A stretch of 64,000 nt of DNA, from the NCBI GenBank assembly GCA_050179685.1, contig JBFXEW010000005.1, forward strand, positions 124,001-188,000. The letters run 5' to 3'. Every line of letters begins with the position of its first letter. The first letter of the stretch is position 1. Both the position numbers and the translations under genes were made by a program. Of this stretch, positions 45,201 through 53,198 are shown in pieces. Under the pieces are notes generated by a model, which did not search any database, was not told where the DNA came from, and worked only from the letters and a program-made list of their open reading frames with translations. Source of the DNA: GWE2-40-63 sp050179685 (GTDB lineage: Bacteria > Bacteroidota > Bacteroidia > Bacteroidales > SZUA-534).

Positions 45201-46942
45201 CTACCTTTCATATCAACAACCCTACCATACGATAAAGTGGAGGAATTTATCATTTTAAGTTGTTTAAAGGTCAGGTATCCGGCGCCTTGTAAAACTATAG
45301 TTCCATTATCGTTGGCATCAACTGTACTGTAATTTAAAGTTGCTTTAGTGGAATCGGCACTGGCCGATTGAAAAGTAATGCGATTGCTTGCTCCGGAACC
45401 AGGAATCCGATTAATAATTACCCGTTCAACATAATTTCCATCGGCCACATTTATTTCAACAGGTGCTGATACACCCAAAAGTTCCAAAGAATCAACAGCT
45501 TCGTTAAAAGTGGCAAAATCGCCTCCGGCTCCTATAGTTAAAGTTCCTGAGTAGGCCAGGGTGTTTGTTGGTGTAGACTCAAAAGCGCCCACATCGGGAT
45601 TTGAACCATCGCGTGGATTACCATCCTTATCGTTGGGTACTGTAGCTAAAATACTGGTTGTTGCCGTTCCGTTTAACCAGGGAGTAAGCACTCTTAAATC
45701 GGAATTCGACACAAAACTTGGGTAATAATCGGTAGAATTAGCATCTTTCCCTTTTGCTTTAAGTGCAGTTAAATCGGCAATATCTTCTCCCAGATAAGCC
45801 AGAAAATTTCCAGCAGTATAGTAATTGTTATTATCGGCTATTGAATACGTGCTTGATGAGGTTGCATATAGTGCATATCCCAAAACGGAGTTGACCAGAT
45901 TATTATTAAGCAATTCAATATTGGAACCACTGTAAGCATATATCGGAGCCCCGGTATTTTTCGAATTGCTTATGTGTATAGAATTGTGGTATATACGATG
46001 TGAAACTGATGCATCGATATAAATACCATAAGCATTGTAACCGGAAGTTCCATTTACATAGATGGAATTATTGGCAATCAGTCCTTTCTCAACCAGGTTA
46101 CCATTGTTGTTTCCCAACCATATACCATAGGCTGTTCCCGAATAATCGAGCGTGATTGTGTTCCCAACAATTTGTATGTCAAAATCGCAATAGCGCAGGG
46201 TAAGAGCTTCACTATTGGTAGCGATTATCGTATTCTGCTCAAGCAGGCAGCGGTCGGCATTTGATAAATAAATTCCTCTTACGGTATTTATGGAGTTACT
46301 TGTTAAATTAAGGTTTTCTATAACCTTGCCTGAACCATCCAGATAAATTCCATAACCACCATCCTGAAAAAAACAGTTTTCTACCAGCAAATCGGTAATC
46401 ACATCATCAAAGCTAAAAAGCAGCGCCTGGCTGTTTGAAGCACTTGAACCGGAAAAGCCAACAAACCTACAGTTTTGAAAGGCATTATTGGTTGCCGTAC
46501 CATTTAACTCAACCACTCGGGTATAAGATACTGTTGCATAATTATAAAAGGTAAGTTTTTTAAAACTTACATAATCGCAACCATTAAGCTGTACCACATA
46601 ATTATTGGTGGAGCCTGTTGTTGCAAACATAATAGTTACTTTACTTGAATCGCCTGAGGCTGACTCAAAAGTAACTGTATTTACTGCACTGGAATTGGCT
46701 ATTTCACCAATTAAAAGCTGGCCGGTGTAGTTTCCTTCAGCAATACTGAATACCACCGGGCCATCGCCGGCAATACCCAAGGTATTCAAATCACTTACCG
46801 CATCTACAAGATTAGTGTAATCGGGTGTAATACCACCTACGGTGTATGTTCCCGTTGTCAACTGGGCATTCAGGTTTAGTACTAAACCCACAACCAGGTA
46901 CATCAAAACCTGGAATTTTTTCATTCGATAGGACTTTTTCAT
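39224..46942 (-). CDS. Giant T9SS-secreted protein with four beta-helix modules and SprB repeats (2,572 aa)
   Basis: Secreted or surface-anchored protein. After a signal peptide (FQVLMYLVVGLVLNLNA) come four homologous modules of about 430-450 residues, beginning near 29, 465, 896 and 1341. Each opens with GTYTVG-type strands and a 'T...AV..L...GI.G.V.F.I..G.Y' block, continues as a right-handed beta-helix of short Asn-rich coils (NNSIYVNGT..YGIYID type), and closes with an 'DIGA.E' motif. Then follow an Ig-like block (about 1762-1835), five SprB-type repeats (about 1840-2230, 'C.G..NGS......GG..PY...WS.G......L..G.Y.VTV.D..GC'), fibronectin-like and carboxypeptidase-like domains (about 2240-2490) and a T9SS type A sorting domain ending YYKRIIVN. 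SprB repeats occur in gliding adhesins. An adhesin or polysaccharide-interacting role is inferred. Confidence 0.92.
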   Translation of the reverse strand: MKKSYRMKKFQVLMYLVVGLVLNLNAQLTTGTYTVGGITPDYTNLVDAVSDLNTLGIAGDGPVVFSIAEGNYTGQLLIGEIANSSAVNTVTFESASGDSSKVTIMFATTGSTNNYVVQLNGCDYVSFKKLTFYNYATVSYTRVVELNGTATNNAFQNCRFVGFSGSSASNSQALLFSFDDVITDLLVENCFFQDGGYGIYLDGSGKVIENLNLTSNSINTVRGIYLSNADRCLLEQNTIIATNSEALTLRYCDFDIQIVGNTITLDYSGTAYGIWLGNNNGNLVEKGLIANNSIYVNGTSGYNAYGIYIDASVSHRIYHNSIHISNSKNTGAPIYAYSGSNIELLNNNLVNSVLGYALYATSSSTYSIADNNNYYTAGNFLAYLGEDIADLTALKAKGKDANSTDYYPSFVSNSDLRVLTPWLNGTATTSILATVPNDKDGNPRDGSNPDVGAFESTPTNTLAYSGTLTIGAGGDFATFNEAVDSLELLGVSAPVEINVADGNYVERVIINRIPGSGASNRITFQSASADSTKATLNYSTVDANDNGTIVLQGAGYLTFKQLKMINSSTLSYGRVVDMKGRTEQVNFENNTFIGAGASSGTSDRAVIFSSGYQANDLLVTKNVFTGGSRHIAIKGIDATVDVPVTNVNISANVFNVSERSILLEFCKDISLSGNQINDFTYNGISIYNCENPLIIEKNKINSTSSYYQSVRVESTVGPVGGIIKNNFISHNYNSSISGLYLRYNQYIDVSHNSVNVIANSGSTALYLDGNSNLNLKNNILANNGSGYAIYVYAAPTNLGSDHNNLYTTGNNLVYWTGTSYSLLGDYQTALSQDANSLSLNPNYTSATDLHINSYWLEGAGETLASVTDDIDGDVRQTPPCIGADEYISTLSPLVGTFEIGIGGDYETISEAVTSISENGISGNVVFEVLSGTYNEHFVIPEIFIVHPTDSVIIRSKTGVASDVIITYEATIADDNYLAKLEGTDRFTFENLTFTAGNSEYSRCISMYGNLNNITIKGCTFNGRSSASMSTNDIIIYAGENDPYFNQLLIENNTFNGGSWVADFKGSGSKKLEQLIIRDNQIVSNYRGIYISDAVAPVIDRNTITCNAENSYGIKLNACESGTSSPLKVINNKIYSNFKTSEGGIYLYNVDGTSTQPGVIANNAIQNSTSGAYNSYGIYTYSCEKLNVYYNSINITGNNTGDKAFYAQYCGDLNIYNNSFAIRGELGTKETGYGYAIDISSGTNIIGDYNNFYTPGNYIARWQGISYVNLSDLQTASGQFANSLAVFPAYQDVKNLNTLSPFLNASAQPYSGLSTDLNGVMRDVTNPDIGAYEILSPASALASGTYTVGTGGDMPTIDSMYRALFELGIAGPVTFAIKNGSYTGVNLFFKGIPGTSASDTVVIQSEAMDSSKVSLGFVQTTGNNYIFYLNGTKYLTIKNLTLYSGGVGYGSLLVMDGNVQHINLLNNRFNGLNTNSSNNELSSVYLPSDNIVDYLLIKNNLFNYNSYGINLNGYSNYQNEQIIIEENEFLNQYSQIYLYRINNPVVQYNILKQGQSKAINLYYCTNAVKIIGNQIATSATNIKGIELNSTDGSGVTPGVIANNFVQCNGTYGIYLDYSDYHNVYHNSVNHTGDNSGSAFYVYSGNNIKLKNNIFNTTSNGYAYYSYGSGSILESDYNNINAAGTRYAYYGATATNLTELKALSSMDANSFEVEPVFLTESDLHLISFDLMEKAVVLPEITMDIDKELRDAVKPDIGADEMYARPPVAESKVICEGEETPDLTASGINIKWYSDEALENLIWTSGTYSPNVTAPGEYIYYVTQTVGADESEPTQVSITINPTPDLSAVVVNIDCQGNNYGSINLTVSSENAPFFFRWSNESTTEDVSKLLAGNYTVTVSDILGCTSIQSYEVTAPTPIELTMIANDADCGDNNGSATVFAEGGNEPFTYMWTTGDTKTTIDSLVSGIYVVTVTDQDGCTKTGIATVNDLGGSVITVDAVNDVSCYGGNNGSIAVSLAGGVTPYNITWSNGATSEDINNLEAGPYEINVTDGDGCSSVKSIQVNQPDPILIGLGEFDANCGQANGSATTNVSGGMAPYSYSWSTGSTASEISSLGLGVYGVTVIDANTCQANKSFAISESGAPVVYVDSVIEGTCGNSDGAIYITAYGGSGTQLDYLWNTGSTSEDLVGVNPGAYSVTVTDSVGCSGATVAEIVAEKPETPSICIVTVDTTTNNNEIIWEKPFATDIDYYNIYRESTQSGVYQKIGERQYTEESLFVDVNSNAKQRSYRYKISAVNTCSVESELSELHKTMHLTINLGTNGNINLIWDHYEGFKINTYYIYRYTPESGWVKHDSIASNLTSYTDFDAPLENLQYMIEIVHPYGCTATKAVNRNTSRSNVGSITNTGGTGIAALFKVTSSGVAVEGAEVTIADVMQQTNADGETTFNNLTMDAVLDYSVTKTGFEDFFGSFTVNSTFRTIDVELTPVGIVDKMTNMIKLYPNPNHGSFNLSLKLDQARTIRYRVYDATSMLLVSEVFENQLGEVSHQIHLESAEKGFYIVQISIDQEVYYKRIIVN

Positions 46943-47273
46943 AATACTCTTATTAAGGCTTACTTAATCGGGCAATTAAGGTAAACCAGGGTTACTTCAT
47001 AATTTGTTACATAAGACTTTCGTCTTGGACTCTTCGAAATCAAAGTTACGAAAATCAAATAATATAAAGCAAATATTTTTTACACATAAAATATTGAAGT
47101 ATAACGGATTAATGCTAAGTGTCGTTTTCGCAACTTGTAACAAACCATAGCGTTGCAATAAAATAAAGTCACCTTATTTACAATAAAATAAAAATTGCGT
47201 TATCATGTTTTTAAATAGCTTAACAAAATTCGAATTCCCCTGTTAATAGCATAAACCTAAACTTTATGCAACT
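46943..47273. other. Divergent intergenic region, 331 bp
   Basis: Separates the SprB-repeat gene (minus) from the DUF1338 gene (plus). It contains the strong minus-strand promoter at 47041-47073. No matching plus-strand -7 box was found for the DUF1338 gene. No gene or RNA seen. Confidence 0.4.
47041..47073 (-). promoter_or_regulatory. Predicted promoter of the SprB-repeat T9SS gene
   Basis: On the minus strand: TTTG at 47073-47070, a 21-base gap, then TAACTTTG at 47048-47041. Both elements match the Bacteroidota housekeeping consensus with normal spacing. It leaves a leader of about 90 nt. Confidence 0.7.
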
Positions 47274-48083
47274 ATGACAAGAGAACAATTATTTTCCCAA
47301 TTATGGGAGCAATACACCAAACAGAATCCTTCAGCCTTAGATGTGTACAATTCGTTTACAGCACTTGGCGAAACCGTTTTAAACGACCATATTGCGTTCA
47401 GAACCTTTAACGATCCGCGAATGGATATTAAGGTGCTCGAAAAACCTTTTCTTAGAGCAGGTTACATTGAAAAAGGAAGCTATGTGTTTGAAACAAAAAA
47501 GCTGATTGCCAAACATTACGAAATCCCCGATAGCCCAAACGAACCCAAGGTATTTATTAGTCAATTGGTACTGGAAGATTTCAGCAAGGATTTTCAAAAT
47601 TTAATTGCCGAACGTATCAACAGTGTAGCTAATGAAGTTTACAAAGCCGACGATTTAATTCTAAAAGGAAACATTTGGGGTGCTCCTTCATTTAAAATTT
47701 ACAATCGCTTACGTGAAGAATCGGAATATGCGGCATGGCTTTATGTTTACGGATTCAGAGCCAATCATTTTACCGTGAGCATCAATTCGCTTAAAAAGCT
47801 AAACACCATCGAAAAAGTAAATCAACATTTAAAAGACAAGGGTTTTAAACTCAACGATTCGGGAGGCGAGATAAAAGGAACTCCGCAGGAATTACTGCAA
47901 CAATCGAGCATTATGGCCGAAAAAATTGAAGTGCGCTTTTCCGACGGAATTCATAGCATTCCGGCTTGTTATTACGAATTTGCTATTCGCTACCCCGATG
48001 CCAGCGGACAACTATACAATGGTTTTATCGCAAAAAGTGCCGATAAAATTTTTGAAAGCACCAATTTTTACGATAAAAAGTAA
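47274..48083 (+). CDS. DUF1338 protein, 2-oxoadipate dioxygenase/decarboxylase (HglS)-like
   Basis: 269-aa iron-dependent enzyme of the DUF1338 family, whose characterised Pseudomonas member HglS converts 2-oxoadipate to D-2-hydroxyglutarate in lysine catabolism. The expected metal set is visible: H39 in NDHIAFRT, with R43 four residues later as in HglS H70/R74; H165 in RANHFTVSIN; and about E235 in CYYEFAIRYP. It is shorter than HglS (about 460 aa) and belongs to a compact form. It is followed in the same direction by a fused FAD/Fe-S dehydrogenase of the D-2-hydroxyglutarate type, which strengthens the assignment. Confidence 0.85.
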   Translation: MTREQLFSQLWEQYTKQNPSALDVYNSFTALGETVLNDHIAFRTFNDPRMDIKVLEKPFLRAGYIEKGSYVFETKKLIAKHYEIPDSPNEPKVFISQLVLEDFSKDFQNLIAERINSVANEVYKADDLILKGNIWGAPSFKIYNRLREESEYAAWLYVYGFRANHFTVSINSLKKLNTIEKVNQHLKDKGFKLNDSGGEIKGTPQELLQQSSIMAEKIEVRFSDGIHSIPACYYEFAIRYPDASGQLYNGFIAKSADKIFESTNFYDKK

Positions 48084-48279
48084 ACGCATTTATACGCTTA
48101 TAAAACGAGCAAACTGCTTTATTACACAGCTTGTAAATCAAAATCAGCTTGCTCTGTCTGAATATCAGTCAGGAAAATTCAACGAAAGATTCTTCGTTTG
48201 AGTTTTCCTGGCTTTTTTAGGATTTTAAATTTCACAAATAATTAAAAACTAACTTCTGCTTCCATTTTTAGCTTTTTGC

Positions 48280-48287
48280 TACTTTTG
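48280..48287 (+). promoter_or_regulatory. Predicted -7 element for the FAD/Fe-S dehydrogenase gene
   Basis: TACTTTTG matches TAnnTTTG; a weak TTCTG lies 21 bases upstream. It predicts a start near 48294, just before the ATG at 48306, which rules out the in-frame Met at 48276. Confidence 0.55.
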
Positions 48288-48305
48288 GAAATCAATATAT
48301 ATTTC

Positions 48306-51236
48306 ATGGAGTTTAAAACGCACCTTAACAATTTATCCGGTTTACTGGAAGGAGAAATATTTGCCGACAAGGCTTCAAAAATTCGCTACGCATCCGATGC
48401 ATCGGTTTATTTTGAAAAACCCACAGCTGTTGTGGTTCCCAAAAACGAGCACGATATTGAAAAACTGATTAACTATGCAGCAAAGTATAAAATACCTTTA
48501 ATTCCACGTGCTGCAGGAACATCATTAGCTGGTCAGGTAGTCGGAAACGGTGTGGTTGTCGATATATCGAAACATTTAACCCGAATTATTGATTTCAATC
48601 CCAACGAAAAAACAATAACCGTTGAGCCTGGTGTTATTCTTGATGAATTAAACCGTTTTCTTGAACCGCATGCTTTGTTTTTTGGCCCGGAAACATCTAC
48701 TGCCAACCGCTGCAACCTTGGTGGAATGGTAGGAAACAACGCCTGTGGATTACATGCTGTAGTTTATGGAACCACTCGCGACCACATTATTGAAACTTCA
48801 GGCTTTTTAAGCGATGGCTCCAAAGTAACTTTCAAACCAATAACAAAAACTGAATTCGATGAAAAGTGTAAGCTTCAGAACCTCGAGGGAAAAATTTACC
48901 GGCAACTAAATCAAATACTTTCCGATAAGGAAAACCAAAAAGCCATAATCGAAAATTATCCCGATCAGCGAATAACAAGGCGTAACCACGGCTATGCCAT
49001 CGATCAATTGCTTTTTACCAATTTGTTTGAGAATAACGACAAACCTTTTAATGTAGCCAAACTTATTGCCGGCTCCGAAGGCACCTTGCTTTTTATGACT
49101 CAAATAAAACTTGGGCTGGTTGATTTACCCCCCAAAGAAAAAGGTTTGGTAGCCGCACATTTTAATTCAGTAAACGATGCACTCAAAGCTAACATAATTG
49201 CTTTAAAACACGGAGTTACCGCCGTAGAATTAATGGATGATATTATTCTGAACGCGTCGAAAGATAATCTGGAGCAGCAAAAAAACCGCTTTTTTGTTCA
49301 GGGAAATCCCAAAGCACTTTTATTGATTGAATTTGCCAAACACAAACACGACGAGATTGAAAAGGCAGCCCGACCCATGATTGAAGAAATGAAGGAAAAC
49401 AATCTGGGTTATCACTATCCTGTTCTATTTGGCTCCGACATAAAAAAAGCCTGGAATCTGCGAAAAGCGGGATTGGGAATTATGGCAAATATACCCGGCG
49501 ACACCAAAAGTGTCACCGTTATTGAGGATACAGCGGTTCATCCGGACGTATTACCGGAATACATCGAAGAATTTTCAAAAATAATGGATGGCTATGGTGA
49601 GGAATGCGTTTACCATGCCCACGCAGGAACCGGCGAAATTCATTTGCGTCCACGACTCGATTTGAAAAAAGAGCAGGATATTGAAAAATTTGAAAAACTG
49701 GCCTGGGATATTGCCCGTCTGGTAAAAAAATACAAAGGTTCACTCAGCGGCGAACATGGCGATGGCCGCTTACGGGGCGAATTTATCCCGTTTATGCTGG
49801 GCGATAAAGTGTATCATTTGCTGAAAGATTTGAAAAACACCTGGGACCCAAACCAAATATTTAATCCGGGAAAAATTATCGATACACCTCCCATGCGCAG
49901 TAATCTGCGTGCAAAAAAAGGCGAAACGCGCGAAATAAAAACCTACTTCGATTTTTCAGAGAAGCACGGATTGGTGCGTGCTGCCGAAAGCTGCAACGGC
50001 TCGGGTGACTGCCGCAAATTACACACCGCCGGTGGAACCATGTGCCCCAGTTACATGGCCACTCGCGACGAAGCACATGTAACCCGCAGCCGGGCCAATG
50101 TTTTGCGTGAGTTTCTGGTAAATTCACCCAAACAAAATCCCTTCGATCATCAGGAAATTTACGATGCTTTAGATTTGTGTTTATCGTGCAAAGCCTGTAA
50201 ATCGGAATGTCCAAGCAGTGTCGATGTGGCTAAAATGAAGGCTGAATTCCTACAACACTGGTATAACGAACATGGAATTCCGCTACGTACCCTGGCCATT
50301 GCCAACTTAAGCCGAATAAACAGTTTGGGAGCATGGGTTCCGGGTATTACCAATTTTGTTTTGCAGCAAAAACAACTATCAAAATTCCTGAAAAAAATAT
50401 TGGGGATGGCTACAGAACGTTCACTTCCCTTACTTTCGCAAACCACGCTTCGTAAGTGGGCAAATAAAAACCTGCAACAAACTTCGCAAGCAGGTAAAAG
50501 TAGTGGCCGGTTGGTTCTGTTTATCGATGAATTTACCAATTACAACGATGCTACACTGGGCATTACCACCATTAAATTATTGACCGAACTGGGATACCAG
50601 ATTCAAACCGTTCCCCATGTTGAAAGCGGAAGGGCCTATTTATCGAAAGGACTACTGATTAAAGCAAAAAAATTAGCCCTGCAGAATGTTTCTTTATTGA
50701 AAGATATAATAAGCGATTCCAACCCCTTGGTAGGCATTGAACCATCGGCTATTTTAACTTTCCGTGACGAGTACCCCGATTTGGTTGGTGCTGAACTGAA
50801 AGAAGCTGCAAAAAAACTGGCAAAAAACACGCTGACTATCGAAGAATTCTTGACCCGGGAAATTGAAAAAGGCACTATCGACAAAACCCGTTTCACGACT
50901 GAACCCAAGCAAATAAAATTGCACGGACATTGTCAGCAAAAAGCCATTGCATCGACCCAGGCGAGCAAAACTATCCTGGCATTTCCCGAAAATTATACGG
51001 TAGATGAAATACCCAGCGGATGTTGTGGTATGGCCGGAAGTTTTGGTTACGAAAAAGAACACTATCAGGTATCGATGCAAATTGGTGAACTGGTGCTTTT
51101 CCCAAGCGTTCGCAATACAGCTAAAGAAACCCTGATTGCTGCTCCGGGAACCAGTTGCCGGCATCAGATAAAAGATGGAACCGGACGCCAGGCATTGCAT
51201 CCGGTAGAAATATTGTACGAGGCTTTAAAAAACTAA
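48306..51236 (+). CDS. Fused FAD-linked oxidase / Fe-S oxidoreductase, D-2-hydroxyglutarate dehydrogenase (YdiJ)-like
   Basis: 976-aa two-part enzyme. N-terminal FAD-binding domain (VVVPKNEHDIEKLINYAAKYKIPLIPRAAGTSLAGQ split over about 40-75, NRCNLGGMVGNNACG), then the FAD oxidase C-terminal domain (HAHAGTGEIHLRPRLD, SGEHGDGRLRGEF), then a GlpC-like part with CLSCKACKSECP, SCNGSGDCRKL..GTMCPSY and two CCG-type motifs (HGHCQQKA, SGCCGMAGSFGYE). This architecture matches E. coli YdiJ, which oxidises D-2-hydroxyglutarate to 2-oxoglutarate; D-lactate or glycolate are alternatives. Placement 222 bases after the DUF1338 gene favours D-2-hydroxyglutarate. Confidence 0.88.
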   Translation: MEFKTHLNNLSGLLEGEIFADKASKIRYASDASVYFEKPTAVVVPKNEHDIEKLINYAAKYKIPLIPRAAGTSLAGQVVGNGVVVDISKHLTRIIDFNPNEKTITVEPGVILDELNRFLEPHALFFGPETSTANRCNLGGMVGNNACGLHAVVYGTTRDHIIETSGFLSDGSKVTFKPITKTEFDEKCKLQNLEGKIYRQLNQILSDKENQKAIIENYPDQRITRRNHGYAIDQLLFTNLFENNDKPFNVAKLIAGSEGTLLFMTQIKLGLVDLPPKEKGLVAAHFNSVNDALKANIIALKHGVTAVELMDDIILNASKDNLEQQKNRFFVQGNPKALLLIEFAKHKHDEIEKAARPMIEEMKENNLGYHYPVLFGSDIKKAWNLRKAGLGIMANIPGDTKSVTVIEDTAVHPDVLPEYIEEFSKIMDGYGEECVYHAHAGTGEIHLRPRLDLKKEQDIEKFEKLAWDIARLVKKYKGSLSGEHGDGRLRGEFIPFMLGDKVYHLLKDLKNTWDPNQIFNPGKIIDTPPMRSNLRAKKGETREIKTYFDFSEKHGLVRAAESCNGSGDCRKLHTAGGTMCPSYMATRDEAHVTRSRANVLREFLVNSPKQNPFDHQEIYDALDLCLSCKACKSECPSSVDVAKMKAEFLQHWYNEHGIPLRTLAIANLSRINSLGAWVPGITNFVLQQKQLSKFLKKILGMATERSLPLLSQTTLRKWANKNLQQTSQAGKSSGRLVLFIDEFTNYNDATLGITTIKLLTELGYQIQTVPHVESGRAYLSKGLLIKAKKLALQNVSLLKDIISDSNPLVGIEPSAILTFRDEYPDLVGAELKEAAKKLAKNTLTIEEFLTREIEKGTIDKTRFTTEPKQIKLHGHCQQKAIASTQASKTILAFPENYTVDEIPSGCCGMAGSFGYEKEHYQVSMQIGELVLFPSVRNTAKETLIAAPGTSCRHQIKDGTGRQALHPVEILYEALKN

Positions 51237-51248
51237 GAGGGAATTTAC

Positions 51249-52034
51249 TTACGAATCAAGACCGTTAATTATAAATTCATCGGCATCGAGGTGTACCGGA
51301 AACTTTTCCCGAAATTGGTTTAGTTCTTCCAAATTAAGAACAGCTTTTCCGATTCCTGCTTCACCTTCGTTCATCTCGCTAATTACAAATCCTTTGGGAT
51401 CGATAACCATTGAGTTTCCACTGTACGAAAGGCCCATACCATCGGTTCCAATCCGATTAACGCCAATCACATAACATTGGTTTTCAATGGCTCGGGCTTT
51501 TAGCAGGGTTTCCCAGACATGACGCCGGGGTGCTGGCCAATTGGCTACATAAATAAGTAAATCGTAATCGTTGCGGTTTCTGCTCCACACGGGGAAACGC
51601 AAATCGTAACAAATTAAAGGACGAACTTTCCATCCATAAAAATTAAATACTTCGATTGATTTTCCGGGAGAAAATACTTTATCCTCTTCGCCCATCCTGA
51701 ACAAATGTCGTTTATCGTACCAAACCGCATCGCCACAAGGATATGCCATAACAAAGCGATTCACATAACGCTCATGCTCTTTAGCCATGATGCTTCCGGC
51801 AATGGCAAAATTATTTTCCAGCGCTTTGCTTTTCATCCAGCTTACCACTCTGCCATTTACACTTTGAGCCAGATTTTCAACATTCATCGAAAAACCGGTA
51901 TTAAACATCTCGGGAAAAACCACCAAATCGGTATCGCTAATCTGATCCAAATAGCCATCAAACATTTTAAGGTTCGCCTCTGAATCTTCCCAGGTCAATG
52001 CCGTTTGAATGTAAGCTACTCTTAAATCGTTCAT
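51249..52034 (-). CDS. Nitrilase-superfamily amidohydrolase, omega-amidase (YafV)-like
   Basis: 261-aa carbon-nitrogen hydrolase with the Glu-Lys-Cys triad E42 (FPEMFNTGF), K108 (YDKRHLF) and C142 (LICYDLRFPVW). The set and length match omega-amidases, which hydrolyse 2-oxoglutaramate or 2-oxosuccinamate from glutamine and asparagine transamination and repair side products. It is convergent with the dehydrogenase gene, 12 bases apart. It precedes no clear partner; the acyltransferase gene 29 bases upstream may share its transcript. Confidence 0.9.
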   Translation of the reverse strand: MNDLRVAYIQTALTWEDSEANLKMFDGYLDQISDTDLVVFPEMFNTGFSMNVENLAQSVNGRVVSWMKSKALENNFAIAGSIMAKEHERYVNRFVMAYPCGDAVWYDKRHLFRMGEEDKVFSPGKSIEVFNFYGWKVRPLICYDLRFPVWSRNRNDYDLLIYVANWPAPRRHVWETLLKARAIENQCYVIGVNRIGTDGMGLSYSGNSMVIDPKGFVISEMNEGEAGIGKAVLNLEELNQFREKFPVHLDADEFIINGLDS

Positions 52035-52063
52035 GGTTTTGTGTTTTTATAATGGTTTCTTTA

Positions 52064-52624
52064 TTATGAAAAATCGAAGGTAAACTTCTCAGGATATTTT
52101 GCTTGCGGATTATGTCGCTTGTAATACTCCCTAATCAGTGCCATATCTTCTTCAACATTTCCGCTGGGAATAAGTTTATCGCCGATGGTTAAAATCTTGT
52201 TTTTATAATCAATAATCCCCAAATAGATGGGAACACCGGTTTTCTGGGCAATAAAATAAAATCCTTTTTTCCACTTACTCTCCAAATCGCGGGTACCTTC
52301 GGGGGTTATACAAACCTGAAAGGTATCGCTGGTATTAAAATAATGAATTACCTGATCGACCAAACCAACAGCGCCTCTTCCCCTATTCACCGGTCGGGCT
52401 CCCAACCAGCGTAGCAAAATCCCCAAGGGAAAGAAAAACGATTCTCTTTTAATAAAGATTACCGGATTTACTCCCTTACTGCTAAAGGCAAACTTACCCC
52501 ATACAAAATCCCACATACTGGTATGGGGCACAGCAATAACTACAAATTTTTTATCGCGGGGAGCTTCTCCAATGTATCTCCAACCGCCAAGGCGCATCAA
52601 CAGGTAACTAATCCTACGTCGCAT
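52064..52624 (-). CDS. PlsC-like 1-acyl-glycerol-3-phosphate acyltransferase family protein
   Basis: 186-aa acyltransferase with the HxxxxD motif (PHTSMWDF, about 34-40), a FIKRESFFFPLG segment and the PEGTR motif (about 108-112). These define the glycerolipid acyltransferase family that transfers acyl chains in phospholipid or membrane lipid synthesis. It is short compared with PlsC (about 240 aa) and lacks an N-terminal anchor, so the acceptor may be another lipid. Divergent from the GtrA gene. Confidence 0.88.
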   Translation of the reverse strand: MRRRISYLLMRLGGWRYIGEAPRDKKFVVIAVPHTSMWDFVWGKFAFSSKGVNPVIFIKRESFFFPLGILLRWLGARPVNRGRGAVGLVDQVIHYFNTSDTFQVCITPEGTRDLESKWKKGFYFIAQKTGVPIYLGIIDYKNKILTIGDKLIPSGNVEEDMALIREYYKRHNPQAKYPEKFTFDFS

Positions 52625-52798
52625 AGGTAATTTTTTGCATAAAGAAAATAAATTTTGCTAAATAGATTCAGTCAATCTCCAAATTATTGTATAAAAAAAA
52701 TTTTCCTTTACATTTGTCAGCTGATGTAAATAGGCCAATTACGTTTATTTACATCTCAATTACCTTTTAAACAAGTATAGATACCAACAAAAGCAAGT

Positions 52799-53197
52799 AT
52801 GTTTAACCTCGTTTTTGACAAAGTTTTTCTGATTAAATTTATCAAATTTGGAATTGTCGGAGGCTCCGGAGTTGTTGTCGATTTCTTTTTTACCTGGCTT
52901 TTTAAAGAAAAATTTAAAGTTCAAAAATATGTAGCCAATGCTTTGGGATTTTCCATTGCAGCCAGCACCAATTGGTTTTTAAATCGTATCTGGACTTTTA
53001 ACAGTCAAAACCCGGAACTGTTGCTCGAATATACTCAGTTTATTTTTGTATCGCTGATAGGACTTGGAATTAATAGTTTGGTTCTGTGGTTCTTAACCGA
53101 CAAACTCAAATTTAATTTTTACCTGTCGAAACTTGGCGCTATTGCAGTAACTACCGTATGGAATTTCTTTGCCAATTACCTGTATACCTTTGCCTGA
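52799..53197 (+). CDS. GtrA-family membrane protein
   Basis: 132-aa protein with four hydrophobic helices and the GtrA signatures KFGIVGGSGVVVDF and the closing WNFFANYLYTF. GtrA-like proteins are thought to flip or assist lipid-linked sugars in cell-surface polysaccharide glucosylation. No glycosyltransferase lies beside it. It ends one base before the stop of the convergent protease gene. Confidence 0.9.
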   Translation: MFNLVFDKVFLIKFIKFGIVGGSGVVVDFFFTWLFKEKFKVQKYVANALGFSIAASTNWFLNRIWTFNSQNPELLLEYTQFIFVSLIGLGINSLVLWFLTDKLKFNFYLSKLGAIAVTTVWNFFANYLYTFA

Positions 53198-53198
53198 T

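Noticed and set aside
48276..48306. Upstream Met as the start of the FAD/Fe-S dehydrogenase
   Set aside because: The extra ten codons overlap the predicted -7 box, and family similarity begins at the Met at 48306.
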